From Streptococcus mutans (GTDB lineage Bacteria; Bacillota; Bacilli; Lactobacillales; Streptococcaceae): DNA of 64,000 nucleotides. Position 1 is the stretch's first letter; each line of letters opens with the position of its first letter. Where the stretch lies: positions 62,001-126,000 of the forward strand of contig NZ_AP019720.1 in assembly GCF_006739205.1 (NCBI RefSeq). The letters run 5' to 3'. The notes beneath the pieces are model-generated. The model was not told the DNA's origin. It made no database searches and saw nothing but the letters and a program-made list of their open reading frames with translations. Made by a program: the position numbers and the translations under genes. Below, in pieces: positions 16,419 through 29,036 of this stretch.

Positions 16419-19400
16419 ATGGAAGAAGAAACAGTTTGTAAAAATTGGTTCATGCGTAAAAGTGGTAAAAGCTGGATTTTTGGCTGTGCCGTCTTTTTTG
16501 TGTTAGGTTTGGCAACTGCTTTACCGGTGGCAGCTGAAGAAATAAGTCAAACAACTGCTGCTGATACTGCTGTTACAGAAGTAAGAACAGAAGACAGCAG
16601 CCAGACGTCATCTCAAGAAACCGCAGTTACAGAAACGACTCAATCTGAGGAAACTGCTTCAAAACAACTGACAACTCCGGCGGTAGCAGATCAAACTACA
16701 GAGCCTACTGATAATGAACCCATCAGTTCCTCTGATGGTGCGAGCAGTCCTTATCAAGTGACTGACACGACAGAACCTCAACAAACTCTCACTCCTGCTG
16801 ACTCTGAACCTCAAGCAAAGGCGGATGTTCAACAAGCAGCAGCTCCTAAGAAAGAAGAGATCAACCCTGTGACCAATTTAGAAGATATGTCACATGATAC
16901 GAATGGGACTTGGGAAGTACGAGAAGATGGTATTCATTCTAATGCCATTGGTAAAGGTGATTCTTTCTTGTATTCTCAGTCAAGTGGTAAGAATTTTGTC
17001 TATGCAACAGATGTTACTTTTAAACAAAACAGCGGTGCAGCAGCTCTTGTTTTTAGAAGTAACAACGATAGCAATAACAAAAATATGTATGCGGTCAATG
17101 TGGATATAGGCGGACACAAGGCTAAATTTTGGCGTTGGGTTGACAATAAAGATATCCAATTAATTGATGAACGTGATGTGGTACCGACAGCTGATAACCG
17201 CTATACTCTTAAGGTTTTGGCGGTTAATAACTGGATTTCTTATTATGTCAATGATGTTTTGATGGCTAGCACAGGTGATTATGTCCTTCAAAAAGCTGAT
17301 AAAGGACAAAACACTGTCATTCCTGAGGGACACTTTGGTCTTTTGAATTGGAATGGCGATATGGTTTTCCAAAATACAAAATTTGCCCTATTGGATGATA
17401 CAACAGCTCCGTTGATTGATAATATTACAGTAAGGTCTGATAGAGGGAATGTCGAAAAACAAGGGCAATTCTTCTCTGAGGAACCCCTTCATATTCAATA
17501 TGTTAGCAATGATGCCTCTCAAGTGAGCTTGGATATTGCTAAACATAATCCTGCAGCTACTGTCACAGTAGAAGATAAAACTGGTCGTGTTTACACAGAT
17601 CCTTCTCATCTTCCAGTTAATGTAGGAGCTAATTATTTCACTGTTAAAAGTACAGTTATTGATTCATTTGGTCGTACAGTAACCTTGACTTATCGTATTA
17701 ATGTCCACCGTCGGCAAAATGACGAAGTCTATTATAATGAACTTTACCGCGACCAATATCACTATTCTGTAAAAGACGGCTGGGCTAATGATCCTAATGG
17801 CTTGGTTTATTACAATGGTGTTTATCATCTCTTCCATCAATTTTACGATGATACGAAATGGGGCCCTATGCACTGGGCGCACGCGACTAGTACGGATTTG
17901 ATTCACTGGAAAGAAGAGCCAATTGCTTTTTACCCAGATTCAAACGGCTACATGTTCTCGGGCTGTGTAGTGGTTGACGAACATAACAGTTCAGGCTTAT
18001 TTAAGACGGCTAAGGGTGGTTTAGTTGCGATTATCACAGCTAATGGAAATGGACAGCGCATGGAACTTGCCTATAGTGAAGATGAAGGCAAGACTTGGCA
18101 GAAATATGACAGGATTGTAGCCGATTGGTCAAATGACCCATTGCAAAATCAGGATTTTCGTGATCCAAAAGTTTTTCACTGGAATAACCAATGGTTCATG
18201 GTACTAGCAGGGGGTCCGCTTCGCATTTATTCTTCTAACAATTTGAAAGATTGGAAAGTGGAGTCTACTTATCCTGATCTTCATACAGAATGTCCAGATA
18301 TGTATCCAATTGTTGCTAATGATGGTGTGCTTAAATGGGTGTTGTCTCGCGGCGGTCGTTTTTACAAGGTTGGTGATTTCAAACAAGTAGATGGTAAATG
18401 GACCTTTATAGCAGATGATGCTTATAAAGATAAGGATCAGGTCATGAACTTCGGTAAAGATTCTTATGCCGCCATGACCTACTATGTACACGATTTTGGT
18501 ACAGAAACCCGACCAACCATTCCCAAATTAACAGAAGTCAACTGGATGAACACCTGGGAAGATTATTGTAATCTTGTAGCAGATACAGTTGGACAGGACT
18601 TTAACGGTACGTTTAATTTAAACCTTGATCTTGGCCTTATCAATGAAAACGGTCAGTACATCTTGACGCAAACGCCTGTTAAGGCCTATGATAGTCTTCG
18701 TGATGTGAATACTGCCTTGCATTTCAAAGATGTGACAGTAGACGCTAATAATACTCTTTTGAAGGACTTCAAAGGAGACAGTTATGAAATTGTTTCTCAT
18801 TTCCGACCAGATGAGAAGACCACAAAAGTAGGCTTCAATCTTCGTGTTGGCAATGGTCAAGCAACGAAAGTGATTTACGACTTGCAGACAGAAACCTTGT
18901 CTATTGACCGTAGTCAGTCGGGTACTATCTTATCTGCAGCTTTTGCAAAAGTTAATAGTCAGCATGTGACTAAAAATGCAGATGGCTCCATTGATTTGCA
19001 TATTTATGTTGATCGTGCCAGTGTTGAAGTCTTTTCCAAAAATAATACAGTGGCTGGTGCTAATCAAATTTTTCCTAATCCAGAAGCTGTAGGTGCCAGT
19101 ATTATTGTAGAAGGCGGCAAAGCTCAAGCAGATATCTCTGTTTATCAAATGAAAACGATTTGGACAGATAAGAAAGATACGGCAAAACCGGTGGCTATGA
19201 ACACAACAACTGCGAAAGAGCTAGCCCTTCAAGTTGGTCAAAGTCAGGATCTGCAAGTCTATCTGGCACCAGCAAGTGTTAGGCAAGATGTGGAATGGAC
19301 GATCAGTGATCCAAGTCTTGTTAGGACAAGTCAAAAAGGTAATGTTCTTCATTTGACCGCTGTGAAAAAAGGAAAGCTTACCATTACAGCAATTTCTAAA

Positions 19401-20690
19401 GAAAACCCAAGTCTCAGTAAAACCTTTACAATCAGTATCACCTTAAATAATTTCAAGACTAACCTCAAAGGTTTGCAGTCTGTTACTGGTAAGTGGTATG
19501 TTGATGATGAAACGCTCTATGATAGTAATACAAGTTCGAATGATTACTATATGGCTTCTCAAAAACCGGGTTTCAAAGAATATGATTACGATATTGATCT
19601 CAAATATCAACGTGGTTTAATTAATCTTTTTGTTGCTTCTGGCAATATTGATCCGAGTCAAGCATATTCTGTACAATTTGGTGACAGTGAGACTGTTCGG
19701 CTTTACCGTTTTGCTGGTGATACTATTGCAGAAGCTAATATGGGTAAACGAATCAATGATGATCAATACCACCATATTAAAGTCACAAAAACAAAAAATA
19801 GTATAATCATATCAGTAGATGGTCAAGAAGTGATGAGTCATAACTTTGATCAGGTGGACTCATACTTTAATGATGCTTATGTAGGTCTCGGTTTGTGGGA
19901 CGGAGCTGTTGAATTCCAAAACTTCTTTGTAACAGATCATGCGACTACTCCCAAACCAGATTCTGATCCGACACCGCAACCAGATGCACCAGAAGCATTG
20001 GCTCAAGAAAGGGAATTGATTGACCCTGCAACTGGCGTCCGTGTCATTCTTCAAAAAGGGGAGCTAGCTTCTATCGTTAGAGTAAAGGTCAGCCATATCG
20101 AAACGAATGATGCTCATACACCAGCTGTTCTAAATGCAAAAGACTATGATCTCTTCAATATCACACCTATTGATAAAAATGAGAAAGTTGTTGCTATTAC
20201 GAAACCAGCGACAGTCTTATTGCCAATTGATGCTGGAAAAGTGGTAGATAAAGTGGTGTATTTACCAAATACGGACAAAGAAGAAAACCTTCCATTTACG
20301 ATTGTGAGTTTGACAGATAGCAATGGTAAGAAGCAAAGTTATGTTCGCTTTACAGCAGAACACTTTAGTGAATACGGCTTAGTCTATCAAGCAGAAAATC
20401 AAACAAACCTTAAGAGTAAAGAAAAGCAAGACAATGTTGCTATTTCTTATCCATTAAATTTAGAACAAGAAGTTAAGGTTTCATCTATTTCACGAAAATA
20501 TGCTGCAAATAAGACAGCAGATGTCAATAGTGTTCAACAAACAGAACCTTCAGTAATGAGTTCTTCATCTAAAGCAACGCTGCCAGATACTGGTGATCAT
20601 AAGACAGATTTAAGTCAATTAGGAGTGTTGGCAATGATTGGCTCATTTCTTGTAGAAATAGCTGGCTATTTCAAAAAAAGCAAGGATTGA
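16419..20690 (+). CDS. fruA: FruA, cell-wall-anchored exo-beta-fructanase
   Basis: Secreted GH32 fructan hydrolase that releases fructose from levan, inulin and sucrose. ATG 16419, behind AAGGAGA, gives 1423 residues, the published FruA length. Order: signal peptide (about 10-40, KSGKSWIFG core), Thr/Ser/Glu-rich linker, lectin-like domain (about 150-310), GH32 core with WANDPNG (nucleophile Asp about 457), RDP (about 581) and EC (about 624), a bacterial Ig-like domain, a second laminin-G-like domain, and an LPDTG sortase motif (about 1388) with hydrophobic stretch and charged tail. A terminator separates it from fruB. A cre-like site lies upstream. Confidence 0.97.
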   Translation: MEEETVCKNWFMRKSGKSWIFGCAVFFVLGLATALPVAAEEISQTTAADTAVTEVRTEDSSQTSSQETAVTETTQSEETASKQLTTPAVADQTTEPTDNEPISSSDGASSPYQVTDTTEPQQTLTPADSEPQAKADVQQAAAPKKEEINPVTNLEDMSHDTNGTWEVREDGIHSNAIGKGDSFLYSQSSGKNFVYATDVTFKQNSGAAALVFRSNNDSNNKNMYAVNVDIGGHKAKFWRWVDNKDIQLIDERDVVPTADNRYTLKVLAVNNWISYYVNDVLMASTGDYVLQKADKGQNTVIPEGHFGLLNWNGDMVFQNTKFALLDDTTAPLIDNITVRSDRGNVEKQGQFFSEEPLHIQYVSNDASQVSLDIAKHNPAATVTVEDKTGRVYTDPSHLPVNVGANYFTVKSTVIDSFGRTVTLTYRINVHRRQNDEVYYNELYRDQYHYSVKDGWANDPNGLVYYNGVYHLFHQFYDDTKWGPMHWAHATSTDLIHWKEEPIAFYPDSNGYMFSGCVVVDEHNSSGLFKTAKGGLVAIITANGNGQRMELAYSEDEGKTWQKYDRIVADWSNDPLQNQDFRDPKVFHWNNQWFMVLAGGPLRIYSSNNLKDWKVESTYPDLHTECPDMYPIVANDGVLKWVLSRGGRFYKVGDFKQVDGKWTFIADDAYKDKDQVMNFGKDSYAAMTYYVHDFGTETRPTIPKLTEVNWMNTWEDYCNLVADTVGQDFNGTFNLNLDLGLINENGQYILTQTPVKAYDSLRDVNTALHFKDVTVDANNTLLKDFKGDSYEIVSHFRPDEKTTKVGFNLRVGNGQATKVIYDLQTETLSIDRSQSGTILSAAFAKVNSQHVTKNADGSIDLHIYVDRASVEVFSKNNTVAGANQIFPNPEAVGASIIVEGGKAQADISVYQMKTIWTDKKDTAKPVAMNTTTAKELALQVGQSQDLQVYLAPASVRQDVEWTISDPSLVRTSQKGNVLHLTAVKKGKLTITAISKENPSLSKTFTISITLNNFKTNLKGLQSVTGKWYVDDETLYDSNTSSNDYYMASQKPGFKEYDYDIDLKYQRGLINLFVASGNIDPSQAYSVQFGDSETVRLYRFAGDTIAEANMGKRINDDQYHHIKVTKTKNSIIISVDGQEVMSHNFDQVDSYFNDAYVGLGLWDGAVEFQNFFVTDHATTPKPDSDPTPQPDAPEALAQERELIDPATGVRVILQKGELASIVRVKVSHIETNDAHTPAVLNAKDYDLFNITPIDKNEKVVAITKPATVLLPIDAGKVVDKVVYLPNTDKEENLPFTIVSLTDSNGKKQSYVRFTAEHFSEYGLVYQAENQTNLKSKEKQDNVAISYPLNLEQEVKVSSISRKYAANKTADVNSVQQTEPSVMSSSSKATLPDTGDHKTDLSQLGVLAMIGSFLVEIAGYFKKSKD

Positions 20691-20697
20691 TTAAAGT

Positions 20698-20735
20698 AAA
20701 CCTCTAGATTTTGACGCGTCTAGAGGTTTGTTTTT
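20698..20735 (+). terminator. fruA-fruB intergenic terminator
   Basis: AAACCTCTAGA and TCTAGAGGTTT form a perfect 11-base-pair stem with a 10-base loop, followed by a T-rich tract. It should end most fruA transcripts and let only a fraction read into fruB, which has no obvious promoter of its own. Confidence 0.9.
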
Positions 20736-20760
20736 GGCTAACAATAAATAGAGGTGTCTT

Positions 20761-22320
20761 ATGCTAAAGAAAAAATTAGTTTGTTTATTAATCGGTTTAA
20801 TTGCTTTTCTTGGCTCCCTTAAAATTTACGCTGGAAGCAGCGAAAGTGCTGAGTATCAGCAAACCAATCATTATAATACACCTAAAGGATTTATGAATGA
20901 TATTCAGACGATTTTTAAGGGGAGTGATGGTTACTACCATATGTATTATTTGTTAAATAGTAACTATAAATTGGCAAATGATGGAACAGAATGGTACCAT
21001 GTGAGAACTAAAGATTGGGAGCATTTTGAAAATTTAGGAGTAGCTATTCCTAAATTTGTTAATGGTTGGTCAGCAGTAGCAACAGGGTCAATTTTTCAAA
21101 ATAGTAATCAATTTTTCAAAGATTTACCTACCAGTGCGATTGTAGCCTACTTTACCAGCTATACTGATACAGGTCAACATCAATATGTCGCTTATTCGTT
21201 AGATAATGGCAGCAGCTACCAGCCTTACAATAATGGTAAGCCAGTTATGACTTCACAAACAAAAGAGCAAAATGCGCGAGATCCTTACATTTGGTATGAT
21301 TCTAATTCCAAAAGGTTAATGATGTACCTAGCTGAGGGTGATAAAATTGGGACCTATGCTAGTTCAGATGGGAAAAATTGGGCTTATCAAGGGGCGACTG
21401 TCCTTAATCAATATACCTTAGGGGGAAAAGACTTAGGTCTTGTGGAATGCCCAAATTTAAAAACTTTTTATGATTCTGCCACGAATACGACGAAACATGT
21501 TCTCTTTTTTGGTGCAAATGGTTACCAATATGGTTCGACGACAGGAACTTATTATATGGTTGGTCATTTAGATACTCAAGGAAACTTTGTGCCAGAGCAA
21601 AATGCAGAACGTTTGGATCAAGGCTCAGACTATTACGGTGCCAACTTTTATCAAGAAAGCGATCGTGTCGTTAAGAGTATAGCTTGGATGGGGAATTGGG
21701 ATTACCTGCAAGGGCAGATTCTTGATGATCAAGGCCAAGAATCCAAACATTTAGGTTCCGTTAGTTCAGCTAGAGATATTACAATGGTTAAAAGAGATGA
21801 TAAATATGTTTTGGAGTCTTACCTTAAAAATAACAACTCTAGAACAAACACTGTTAGCTACCAAAGCAACGCTGATACGGCAAAACTTGCTGATGATGGC
21901 TACCATAAAACTTTATTATCGGTATCAAGATGGCATTCACAGGAACTATCTTTGAAATTTCAAGCTAATGCTGCAACCCTAAACGGACATATTCGTTTAA
22001 TTTTCAAACAAGCAGATGCCCAAGTGTCTCTTGACTACAATACTGATAATGGTTACTATGAGGTAAAAAGAACCAGTTCTAAAATAATTGGCAGCCAAAA
22101 AGTGAATTATGAACGCTCATATGTTGTTGATAGCCACTGGAATGGGCAAAAGGAACTTAATATTTATCTCGTAGCTGACAAAAGCAGCTTGGAATTTGCT
22201 CTGCCGAATGGTCAGACCTACTCCATGGTCAAATTGTCCACTGCCAGTGATATGGATATCGTTATTGAGACTAGTGGAAGCAACCGTTTACAGGCAGATT
22301 TAGCTAATTTGGAAACGTAA
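20761..22320 (+). CDS. fruB: FruB, secreted GH32 exo-beta-D-fructosidase
   Basis: A 519-residue GH32 enzyme with a signal peptide (about residues 1-27, cleavage near IYAGSS) and no sortase motif, so probably secreted free. Catalytic landmarks are FMNDIQ (Asp about 47), ARDPYIWY (about 172) and VECPNL (Glu about 228). The C-terminal beta-sandwich typical of GH32 is present. The nucleophile context MND differs from the WANDPNG of FruA, suggesting different fructan or fructosyl preference. Transcription probably depends on readthrough from fruA. The function in S. mutans was established mainly by its linkage to fruA. Confidence 0.9.
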   Translation: MLKKKLVCLLIGLIAFLGSLKIYAGSSESAEYQQTNHYNTPKGFMNDIQTIFKGSDGYYHMYYLLNSNYKLANDGTEWYHVRTKDWEHFENLGVAIPKFVNGWSAVATGSIFQNSNQFFKDLPTSAIVAYFTSYTDTGQHQYVAYSLDNGSSYQPYNNGKPVMTSQTKEQNARDPYIWYDSNSKRLMMYLAEGDKIGTYASSDGKNWAYQGATVLNQYTLGGKDLGLVECPNLKTFYDSATNTTKHVLFFGANGYQYGSTTGTYYMVGHLDTQGNFVPEQNAERLDQGSDYYGANFYQESDRVVKSIAWMGNWDYLQGQILDDQGQESKHLGSVSSARDITMVKRDDKYVLESYLKNNNSRTNTVSYQSNADTAKLADDGYHKTLLSVSRWHSQELSLKFQANAATLNGHIRLIFKQADAQVSLDYNTDNGYYEVKRTSSKIIGSQKVNYERSYVVDSHWNGQKELNIYLVADKSSLEFALPNGQTYSMVKLSTASDMDIVIETSGSNRLQADLANLET

Positions 22321-22351
22321 CAGCAATAAAACTAAGTCTTAAGTCGGATTT

Positions 22352-22378
22352 TTAGCACTCAAGTAGAAAGAGTGCTAA
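22352..22378 (+). promoter_or_regulatory. CIRCE element 1 (HrcA operator), perfect
   Basis: TTAGCACTC, nine bases, GAGTGCTAA: an exact match to the CIRCE consensus, located upstream of the -35 box of the hrcA operon. Confidence 0.97.
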
Positions 22379-22395
22379 TTTTTTGTGTTTTTCTC

Positions 22396-22423
22396 TTGAC
22401 AGAAATTAGGAATGGAGTATAAT
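22396..22423 (+). promoter_or_regulatory. Sigma-A promoter of the hrcA operon
   Basis: TTGACA (22396-22401) and TATAAT (22418-22423) with a 16-base spacer, placed between two CIRCE elements. Confidence 0.85.
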
Positions 22424-22435
22424 GGAATTATGAAG

Positions 22436-22462
22436 TTAGCAGTCGTCTGTTAAGAGTGCTAA
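22436..22462 (+). promoter_or_regulatory. CIRCE element 2 (HrcA operator), one mismatch
   Basis: TTAGCAGTC, nine bases, GAGTGCTAA: consensus except one base in the left arm. It lies just after the predicted transcription start, so HrcA bound here would block elongation or be part of the mRNA leader. Confidence 0.93.
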
Positions 22463-22494
22463 CTCTATTGATTAAAGATGGGAGGTGGACTTAG

Positions 22495-23529
22495 GTGATT
22501 ACCCAGCGTCAAAAGGATATTCTCAATTTGATTGTTGAGCTTTTTACCAAGACACATGAGCCCATTGGGTCTAAAACACTCCAGAATTCAATTGCATCAA
22601 GCAGTGCTACCATCAGAAATGATATGGCAGCTTTAGAAAAATTAGGACTTTTAGAGAAGGCGCACACCTCCAGCGGTCGTTTGCCCAGTCAAGAAGGCTT
22701 TCGTTATTTTGTTGAACATTCTTTGAATCCAGACAGTTTGGACGAACAGGATGTTTATCAAGTCATTAAGGCATTTGATTTTGAAGCTTTTCGTTTAGGG
22801 GATCTTCTACAAAGAGCCAGTGATGTTTTGGCGAATCTGACTGGCTATACAGCACTGATTTTGGATGTGGAGCCTAAAAAGCAACGTTTGACTACTTTTG
22901 ATATTGTTAAGCTTAGCAATCATGATGCTTTAGCTGTTTTGACTCTAGATGAAGCCAGTCCTGTAACGGTGCAATTTGCCATTCCCAAAAATTTTTTGGA
23001 CAGCGATTTAATGACAGTGGCTAAAATAGCTCGGGAACGTTTTTTAAATCAAACGGTTCTAGATATTCATTATCGTTTACGAACGGAGCTGCCGCAGATT
23101 ATTCAGAAATATTTTCCACGAACGGACAATGTTTTAGATCTATTTGATCACATTTTTAATCCTATTTTTCAAGAAGAAGTTTTTATCTCTGGTAAAATTA
23201 AAACTTTGGAATTTGCTGGACTTGACACTTATCAATTCTTGGAAAATCTACAATCAGTAGCTCTTGAAATTCGTCAAAGCCTACCTGAAGATGAACTTCA
23301 TCGAGTTCAAGTTGCTGATAGTAAAGAAAAGAGTTTAGCAGATTTAACCGTTATCAGTCAGAAATTTCTTATTCCTTATAGAGGGTTTGGAATTTTGACC
23401 GTAATTGGTCCAGTAGATTTGGATTATCAAAGAACAATAAGCTTGATTAATGTTATTAGTCGTGTTTTAGCTGTAAAACTAGGCGATTTCTATCGTTATC
23501 TCAATAGCAATCATTACGAGGTTCATTAG
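22495..23529 (+). CDS. hrcA: Heat-inducible transcription repressor HrcA
   Basis: Repressor of class I heat-shock genes, binding CIRCE and being kept active by GroEL. The 344-residue length, the winged-helix N-terminus ([13 protein letters not shown]...[20 protein letters not shown]) and the central [15 protein letters not shown] motif are diagnostic. The start is GTG 22495 behind GGGAGGTGG. It heads the hrcA-grpE-dnaK cluster and is preceded by two CIRCE sites, so it represses itself. Confidence 0.97.
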   Translation: MITQRQKDILNLIVELFTKTHEPIGSKTLQNSIASSSATIRNDMAALEKLGLLEKAHTSSGRLPSQEGFRYFVEHSLNPDSLDEQDVYQVIKAFDFEAFRLGDLLQRASDVLANLTGYTALILDVEPKKQRLTTFDIVKLSNHDALAVLTLDEASPVTVQFAIPKNFLDSDLMTVAKIARERFLNQTVLDIHYRLRTELPQIIQKYFPRTDNVLDLFDHIFNPIFQEEVFISGKIKTLEFAGLDTYQFLENLQSVALEIRQSLPEDELHRVQVADSKEKSLADLTVISQKFLIPYRGFGILTVIGPVDLDYQRTISLINVISRVLAVKLGDFYRYLNSNHYEVH

Positions 23530-23571
23530 GGATGATTTGTATCTTAAAATATAAAGAAAGAAGGTAAAGCC

Positions 23572-24111
23572 TTGTCGAAAAAAGATAAAAAAGAAGAGAT
23601 CAAGGAAGAAGTAGAAGCAACTGAGCCTACAACTGAAGAGTCCGTAGAAGAAGTCGCTGAAGAAACTTCTGAAAACAAGGAGTTGCAAGAAGCACTTGAG
23701 AGAGCTGAAGATTTTGAAAATAAATATTTGCGTGCTCATGCTGAAATGCAAAACATTCAGCGTCGCGCTAATGAAGAGCGACAAAGTTTGCAGAGGTATC
23801 GCTCTCAGGATTTAGCCAAAGCTATCTTGCCTTCACTTGATAATCTTGAACGTGCTCTTGCTGTTGAAGGTTTGACAGATGATGTCAAGAAAGGATTGGA
23901 AATGGTTCAGGAGAGTCTCATTCAGGCTTTGAAAGAAGAAGGTGTGGAAGAGGTTGAACTTGAGAATTTTGATCCTAATTTGCATATGGCTGTGCAGACT
24001 CTTGATGCAGATGATGACCATCCAGCAGATAGTATTGCACAAGTCCTTCAAAAAGGGTATCAGCTCCATGAACGTTTGTTAAGACCGGCAATGGTAGTTG
24101 TCTATAACTAA
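23572..24111 (+). CDS. grpE: Nucleotide exchange factor GrpE
   Basis: Co-chaperone that releases ADP from DnaK. The 179 residues have an acidic, disordered N-terminus, a long coiled coil (about 35-95, ...[18 protein letters not shown]) and the beta-wing ending [10 protein letters not shown]. The start is TTG 23572 (MSKKDKK), behind AAGAAGG; no ATG is available before the conserved region. Co-transcribed with hrcA, followed by a 374-base structured spacer before dnaK. Confidence 0.95.
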   Translation: MSKKDKKEEIKEEVEATEPTTEESVEEVAEETSENKELQEALERAEDFENKYLRAHAEMQNIQRRANEERQSLQRYRSQDLAKAILPSLDNLERALAVEGLTDDVKKGLEMVQESLIQALKEEGVEEVELENFDPNLHMAVQTLDADDDHPADSIAQVLQKGYQLHERLLRPAMVVVYN

Positions 24112-26324
<2,213 letters not shown>

Positions 26325-26851
26325 AATAGTTCAGTGGACTATTTTATCCCGAGCTTGAAAATCAGGAGAGTGAGGTAGTTAAGAATGACTAATTACTAAA
26401 GTGATTGTCTTTCTCTACAGCAATTGTTATTTGGCGAATGTCCCAAACGTCTTACTAGCCTGATTTTCGAAAAGTATCATTTCGAAAATCTCACGTCATG
26501 ACTATAAGCCCAAATTAAATTCAGAGGTTGCAAACCAGCCTCTGTTTTTGGAATATGGCTGATGCAAAAAGGAATTGCTGAGTTGTTCAGCACAAGTCCT
26601 CAAAATATTACAACCTTCTAAGTTTCAAAGAAAGGAACTGAACCCGATCTTCAATTCCTAGAAATAAAAATAGCGGAAAGGAAAAGTGTTTGTAACTGAA
26701 CACAGGCGTTAGGTTGGTGCATTCTAATCATTTTGAATGAAACTGAATACGCCTACGACTCTGTGAAAAAGAGAAATACCTCCTAGATACCCTGGTATCT
26801 TCGTTGGATTTCCTATTTTTCTTTGAGTCGCTTAACGGCTTAATATCTTAT
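26325..26851 (+). promoter_or_regulatory. Structured spacer between dnaK and dnaJ, including a terminator-like hairpin
   Basis: No gene in 527 bases. A hairpin AAAATAGT/ACTATTTT spans the dnaK stop. GAAAATCAGG (about 26357) can pair with CCTGATTTTC (about 26459), and ATTTTCGAAA/TTTCGAAAAT follows. CAGAGG...CCTCTG plus TTTTTGG (26522-26549) looks like an intrinsic terminator. After it comes a second domain: AGGCGT...ACGCCT around CATTC/GAATG, enclosed by AAAAATAG-GAAA and TTTCCTATTTTT. The segment just before dnaJ resembles the one before dnaK. No convincing promoter was found. Confidence 0.5.
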
Positions 26852-27985
26852 ATGAACAATCAAGAATATTATGATCGTCTTGGTGTCTCAAAGGACGCTT
26901 CACAAGACGAAATTAAAAAAGCCTATCGCAGGATGTCTAAAAAATATCATCCAGATATTAATAAAGAACCAGGTGCGGAGGAAAAATATAAGGAAATTCA
27001 AGAGGCTTATGATACACTAGGCGATGAACAAAAACGTGCTGCTTATGATCAGTACGGTCCAGCTGGAGCTAATGGCGGCTTTGGTGATGGTAGTGGTTTT
27101 AGTGGCTTTGATAGTTCGGGCTTTGGTGGTTTTGAAGATATCTTTTCAAGCTTCTTTGGCGGCGGAGCCTCTAGGAATCCTAATGCACCCCGTCAGGGTG
27201 ATGATCTTCAATATCGTGTTAATTTACAATTTGAAGAAGCTGTTTTTGGAACAGAAAAAGAAGTGCACTATAATCGTGAAGCAAGCTGTCATACTTGTAA
27301 TGGCTCTGGAGCTAAACCAGGAACTAGTCCTGTTACTTGTAGCAAATGCCATGGTTCAGGTGTTATCAATATGGATACCCAAACGCCACTTGGTATGATG
27401 CGTCGTCAAGTAACCTGTGATGTTTGTCATGGAACGGGCCAAGAAATTAAAGAGCCTTGTCCAACTTGTCATGGAACGGGTCATGAAAAGCAAAGCCATA
27501 AAGTTTCTGTCAAGATTCCTGCTGGTGTTGAAACCGGTCAGCAAATTCGGTTGGCAGGACAAGGGGAAGCTGGCTTTAATGGCGGCCCTTATGGTGACCT
27601 CTTTGTCATTATCAATGTTCTCAAGAGTGATAAATTCGAACGTGATGGTTCAACCATTTACTATAGTATGGACATTAATTTTGTTCAGGCTGCACTTGGT
27701 GATACTGTTGAAGTACCAACAGTTCATGGTAATGTTGAACTCGCTATTCCAGCAGGTACCCAGACAGGTAAGACATTCCGTCTCAAAGGTAAAGGAGCTC
27801 CGCGTTTGCGTGGAAATGGACAGGGAGATCAGCACGTTACTGTTAATGTTGTTACTCCAACAAAACTTAATGATGCCCAAAAAGAGGCCCTGCAAGATTT
27901 TGCTAAGGCTAGTGGTATAAATCCTGTTCATCCTAAGAAAAAAGGTTTCTTTAATAAAGTCAAGGACGCTTTTGATGAGATGTAG
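26852..27985 (+). CDS. dnaJ: Chaperone DnaJ (Hsp40)
   Basis: Type I J-protein of 377 residues that stimulates DnaK ATPase. J domain with HPD (33-35), Gly/Phe-rich linker (about 70-110), four zinc-finger repeats [24 protein letters not shown] and CPTCHGTG (about 147-212) and the C-terminal substrate domain. ATG 26852 gives the canonical [12 protein letters not shown] start; no clear Shine-Dalgarno sequence precedes it, as for dnaK. It is separated from dnaK by a long structured spacer with a terminator-like hairpin, so it may be expressed partly by readthrough. Confidence 0.98.
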   Translation: MNNQEYYDRLGVSKDASQDEIKKAYRRMSKKYHPDINKEPGAEEKYKEIQEAYDTLGDEQKRAAYDQYGPAGANGGFGDGSGFSGFDSSGFGGFEDIFSSFFGGGASRNPNAPRQGDDLQYRVNLQFEEAVFGTEKEVHYNREASCHTCNGSGAKPGTSPVTCSKCHGSGVINMDTQTPLGMMRRQVTCDVCHGTGQEIKEPCPTCHGTGHEKQSHKVSVKIPAGVETGQQIRLAGQGEAGFNGGPYGDLFVIINVLKSDKFERDGSTIYYSMDINFVQAALGDTVEVPTVHGNVELAIPAGTQTGKTFRLKGKGAPRLRGNGQGDQHVTVNVVTPTKLNDAQKEALQDFAKASGINPVHPKKKGFFNKVKDAFDEM

Positions 27986-28001
27986 AATGTGTTAATATAA
28001 G

Positions 28002-28046
28002 AGCAATCGCAGTTGGCTTGGGCATAGTCATTACGATTGCTTTTTT
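28002..28046 (+). terminator. Terminator after dnaJ
   Basis: AGCAATCG and CGATTGCT form an eight-base-pair stem around a 24-base loop, followed by six T residues. The remaining bases to truA hold no gene. Confidence 0.7.
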
Positions 28047-28250
28047 GTTTCTCATAAAAAATCGGCGAATCCTAGGTAGGACAGAATAGGCAGTCACAGG
28101 TGTAAGTTAGCGGCAGACAGTATGACAATTGGCAGTGATATCCACAGCAGTTGCTATGTTAAGTATATAAACAAGTTAAGCTAAATTAATGCTTTGATTA
28201 AAAAGAAGATTTAACCAACCCTGTCCCCATACAATTTTTCTGATTGTGTG

Positions 28251-28279
28251 TTGTTCTTAGATAATTGTCATGCTATAAT
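28251..28279 (+). promoter_or_regulatory. Promoter of the truA operon, implying a leaderless mRNA
   Basis: TTGTTC (28251-28256), a 17-base spacer and TATAAT (28274-28279), with TG one base before TATAAT (extended -10). Only seven bases separate the -10 box from ATG 28287, so transcription should start at or next to the A of the start codon. Confidence 0.7.
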
Positions 28280-28286
28280 TTTTCTT

Positions 28287-29036
28287 ATGATACGGTATAA
28301 AGCGATTATTTCCTATGATGGCACTAATTTTTCGGGTTTCCAAAGGCAGCCGCAGATGAGAACAGTGCAAGAGGAAATTGAAAAGACTCTTTTACGTTTG
28401 AATAGCGGGCAGGCTGTTAAGATACATGGGGCTGGCCGAACAGATGCGGGTGTGCATGCTTATGGTCAAGTCATTCATTTTGATTTGCCGCAGCAAAGGG
28501 ATTTAGAAAAACTGCGTTTTGGCTTTGATACACAGACACCAGATGATATTGATGTTATTCAGGTTGAACAAGTAGCAGATGATTTTCATGCTCGTTACCA
28601 AAAGCATCGCAAAACCTATGAATTTTTAGTAGATTTGGGGAGACCTAAGAATCCTTTGATGCGCCATTATGCCACCCATTTTCCGTATAAAGTGGATTTT
28701 TCAGTTGTTAAAGCGGCTATTAAAAAATTACGTGGAACCCATGATTTCACTGGCTTTACAGCGGCTGGTACTAGCGTGGAAAACAAGATTAGAACAATCA
28801 GCCGTGCTACTGTTGAAAAAGACGACAAGACTGGATTTCTCATTTTTACGTTTACAGGAAGTGGCTTTCTTTACAAACAAGTCAGAAATATGGTTGGAAC
28901 CCTATTAAAAATTGGCAATGGCCGCATGCCGATTGACCAAATTGACAGAATTTTAGAATCTGGGGACCGCAGTCTAGCTGGTCCGACAGCTGCAAGCAAT
29001 GGACTTTATCTTAAGGAGATTATTTATGATGACTAA
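28287..29036 (+). CDS. truA: tRNA pseudouridine(38-40) synthase TruA
   Basis: Isomerises uridines 38-40 in the anticodon arm of tRNAs. The 249 residues include the catalytic Asp53 in [11 protein letters not shown] and the conserved [16 protein letters not shown] near the C-terminus. ATG 28287 gives the usual MIRYKAI start, and the upstream in-frame start at 28248 lies before the promoter. There is no Shine-Dalgarno sequence, in agreement with a leaderless transcript. The next gene overlaps its stop, so truA heads a four-gene operon. Confidence 0.96.
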   Translation: MIRYKAIISYDGTNFSGFQRQPQMRTVQEEIEKTLLRLNSGQAVKIHGAGRTDAGVHAYGQVIHFDLPQQRDLEKLRFGFDTQTPDDIDVIQVEQVADDFHARYQKHRKTYEFLVDLGRPKNPLMRHYATHFPYKVDFSVVKAAIKKLRGTHDFTGFTAAGTSVENKIRTISRATVEKDDKTGFLIFTFTGSGFLYKQVRNMVGTLLKIGNGRMPIDQIDRILESGDRSLAGPTAASNGLYLKEIIYDD

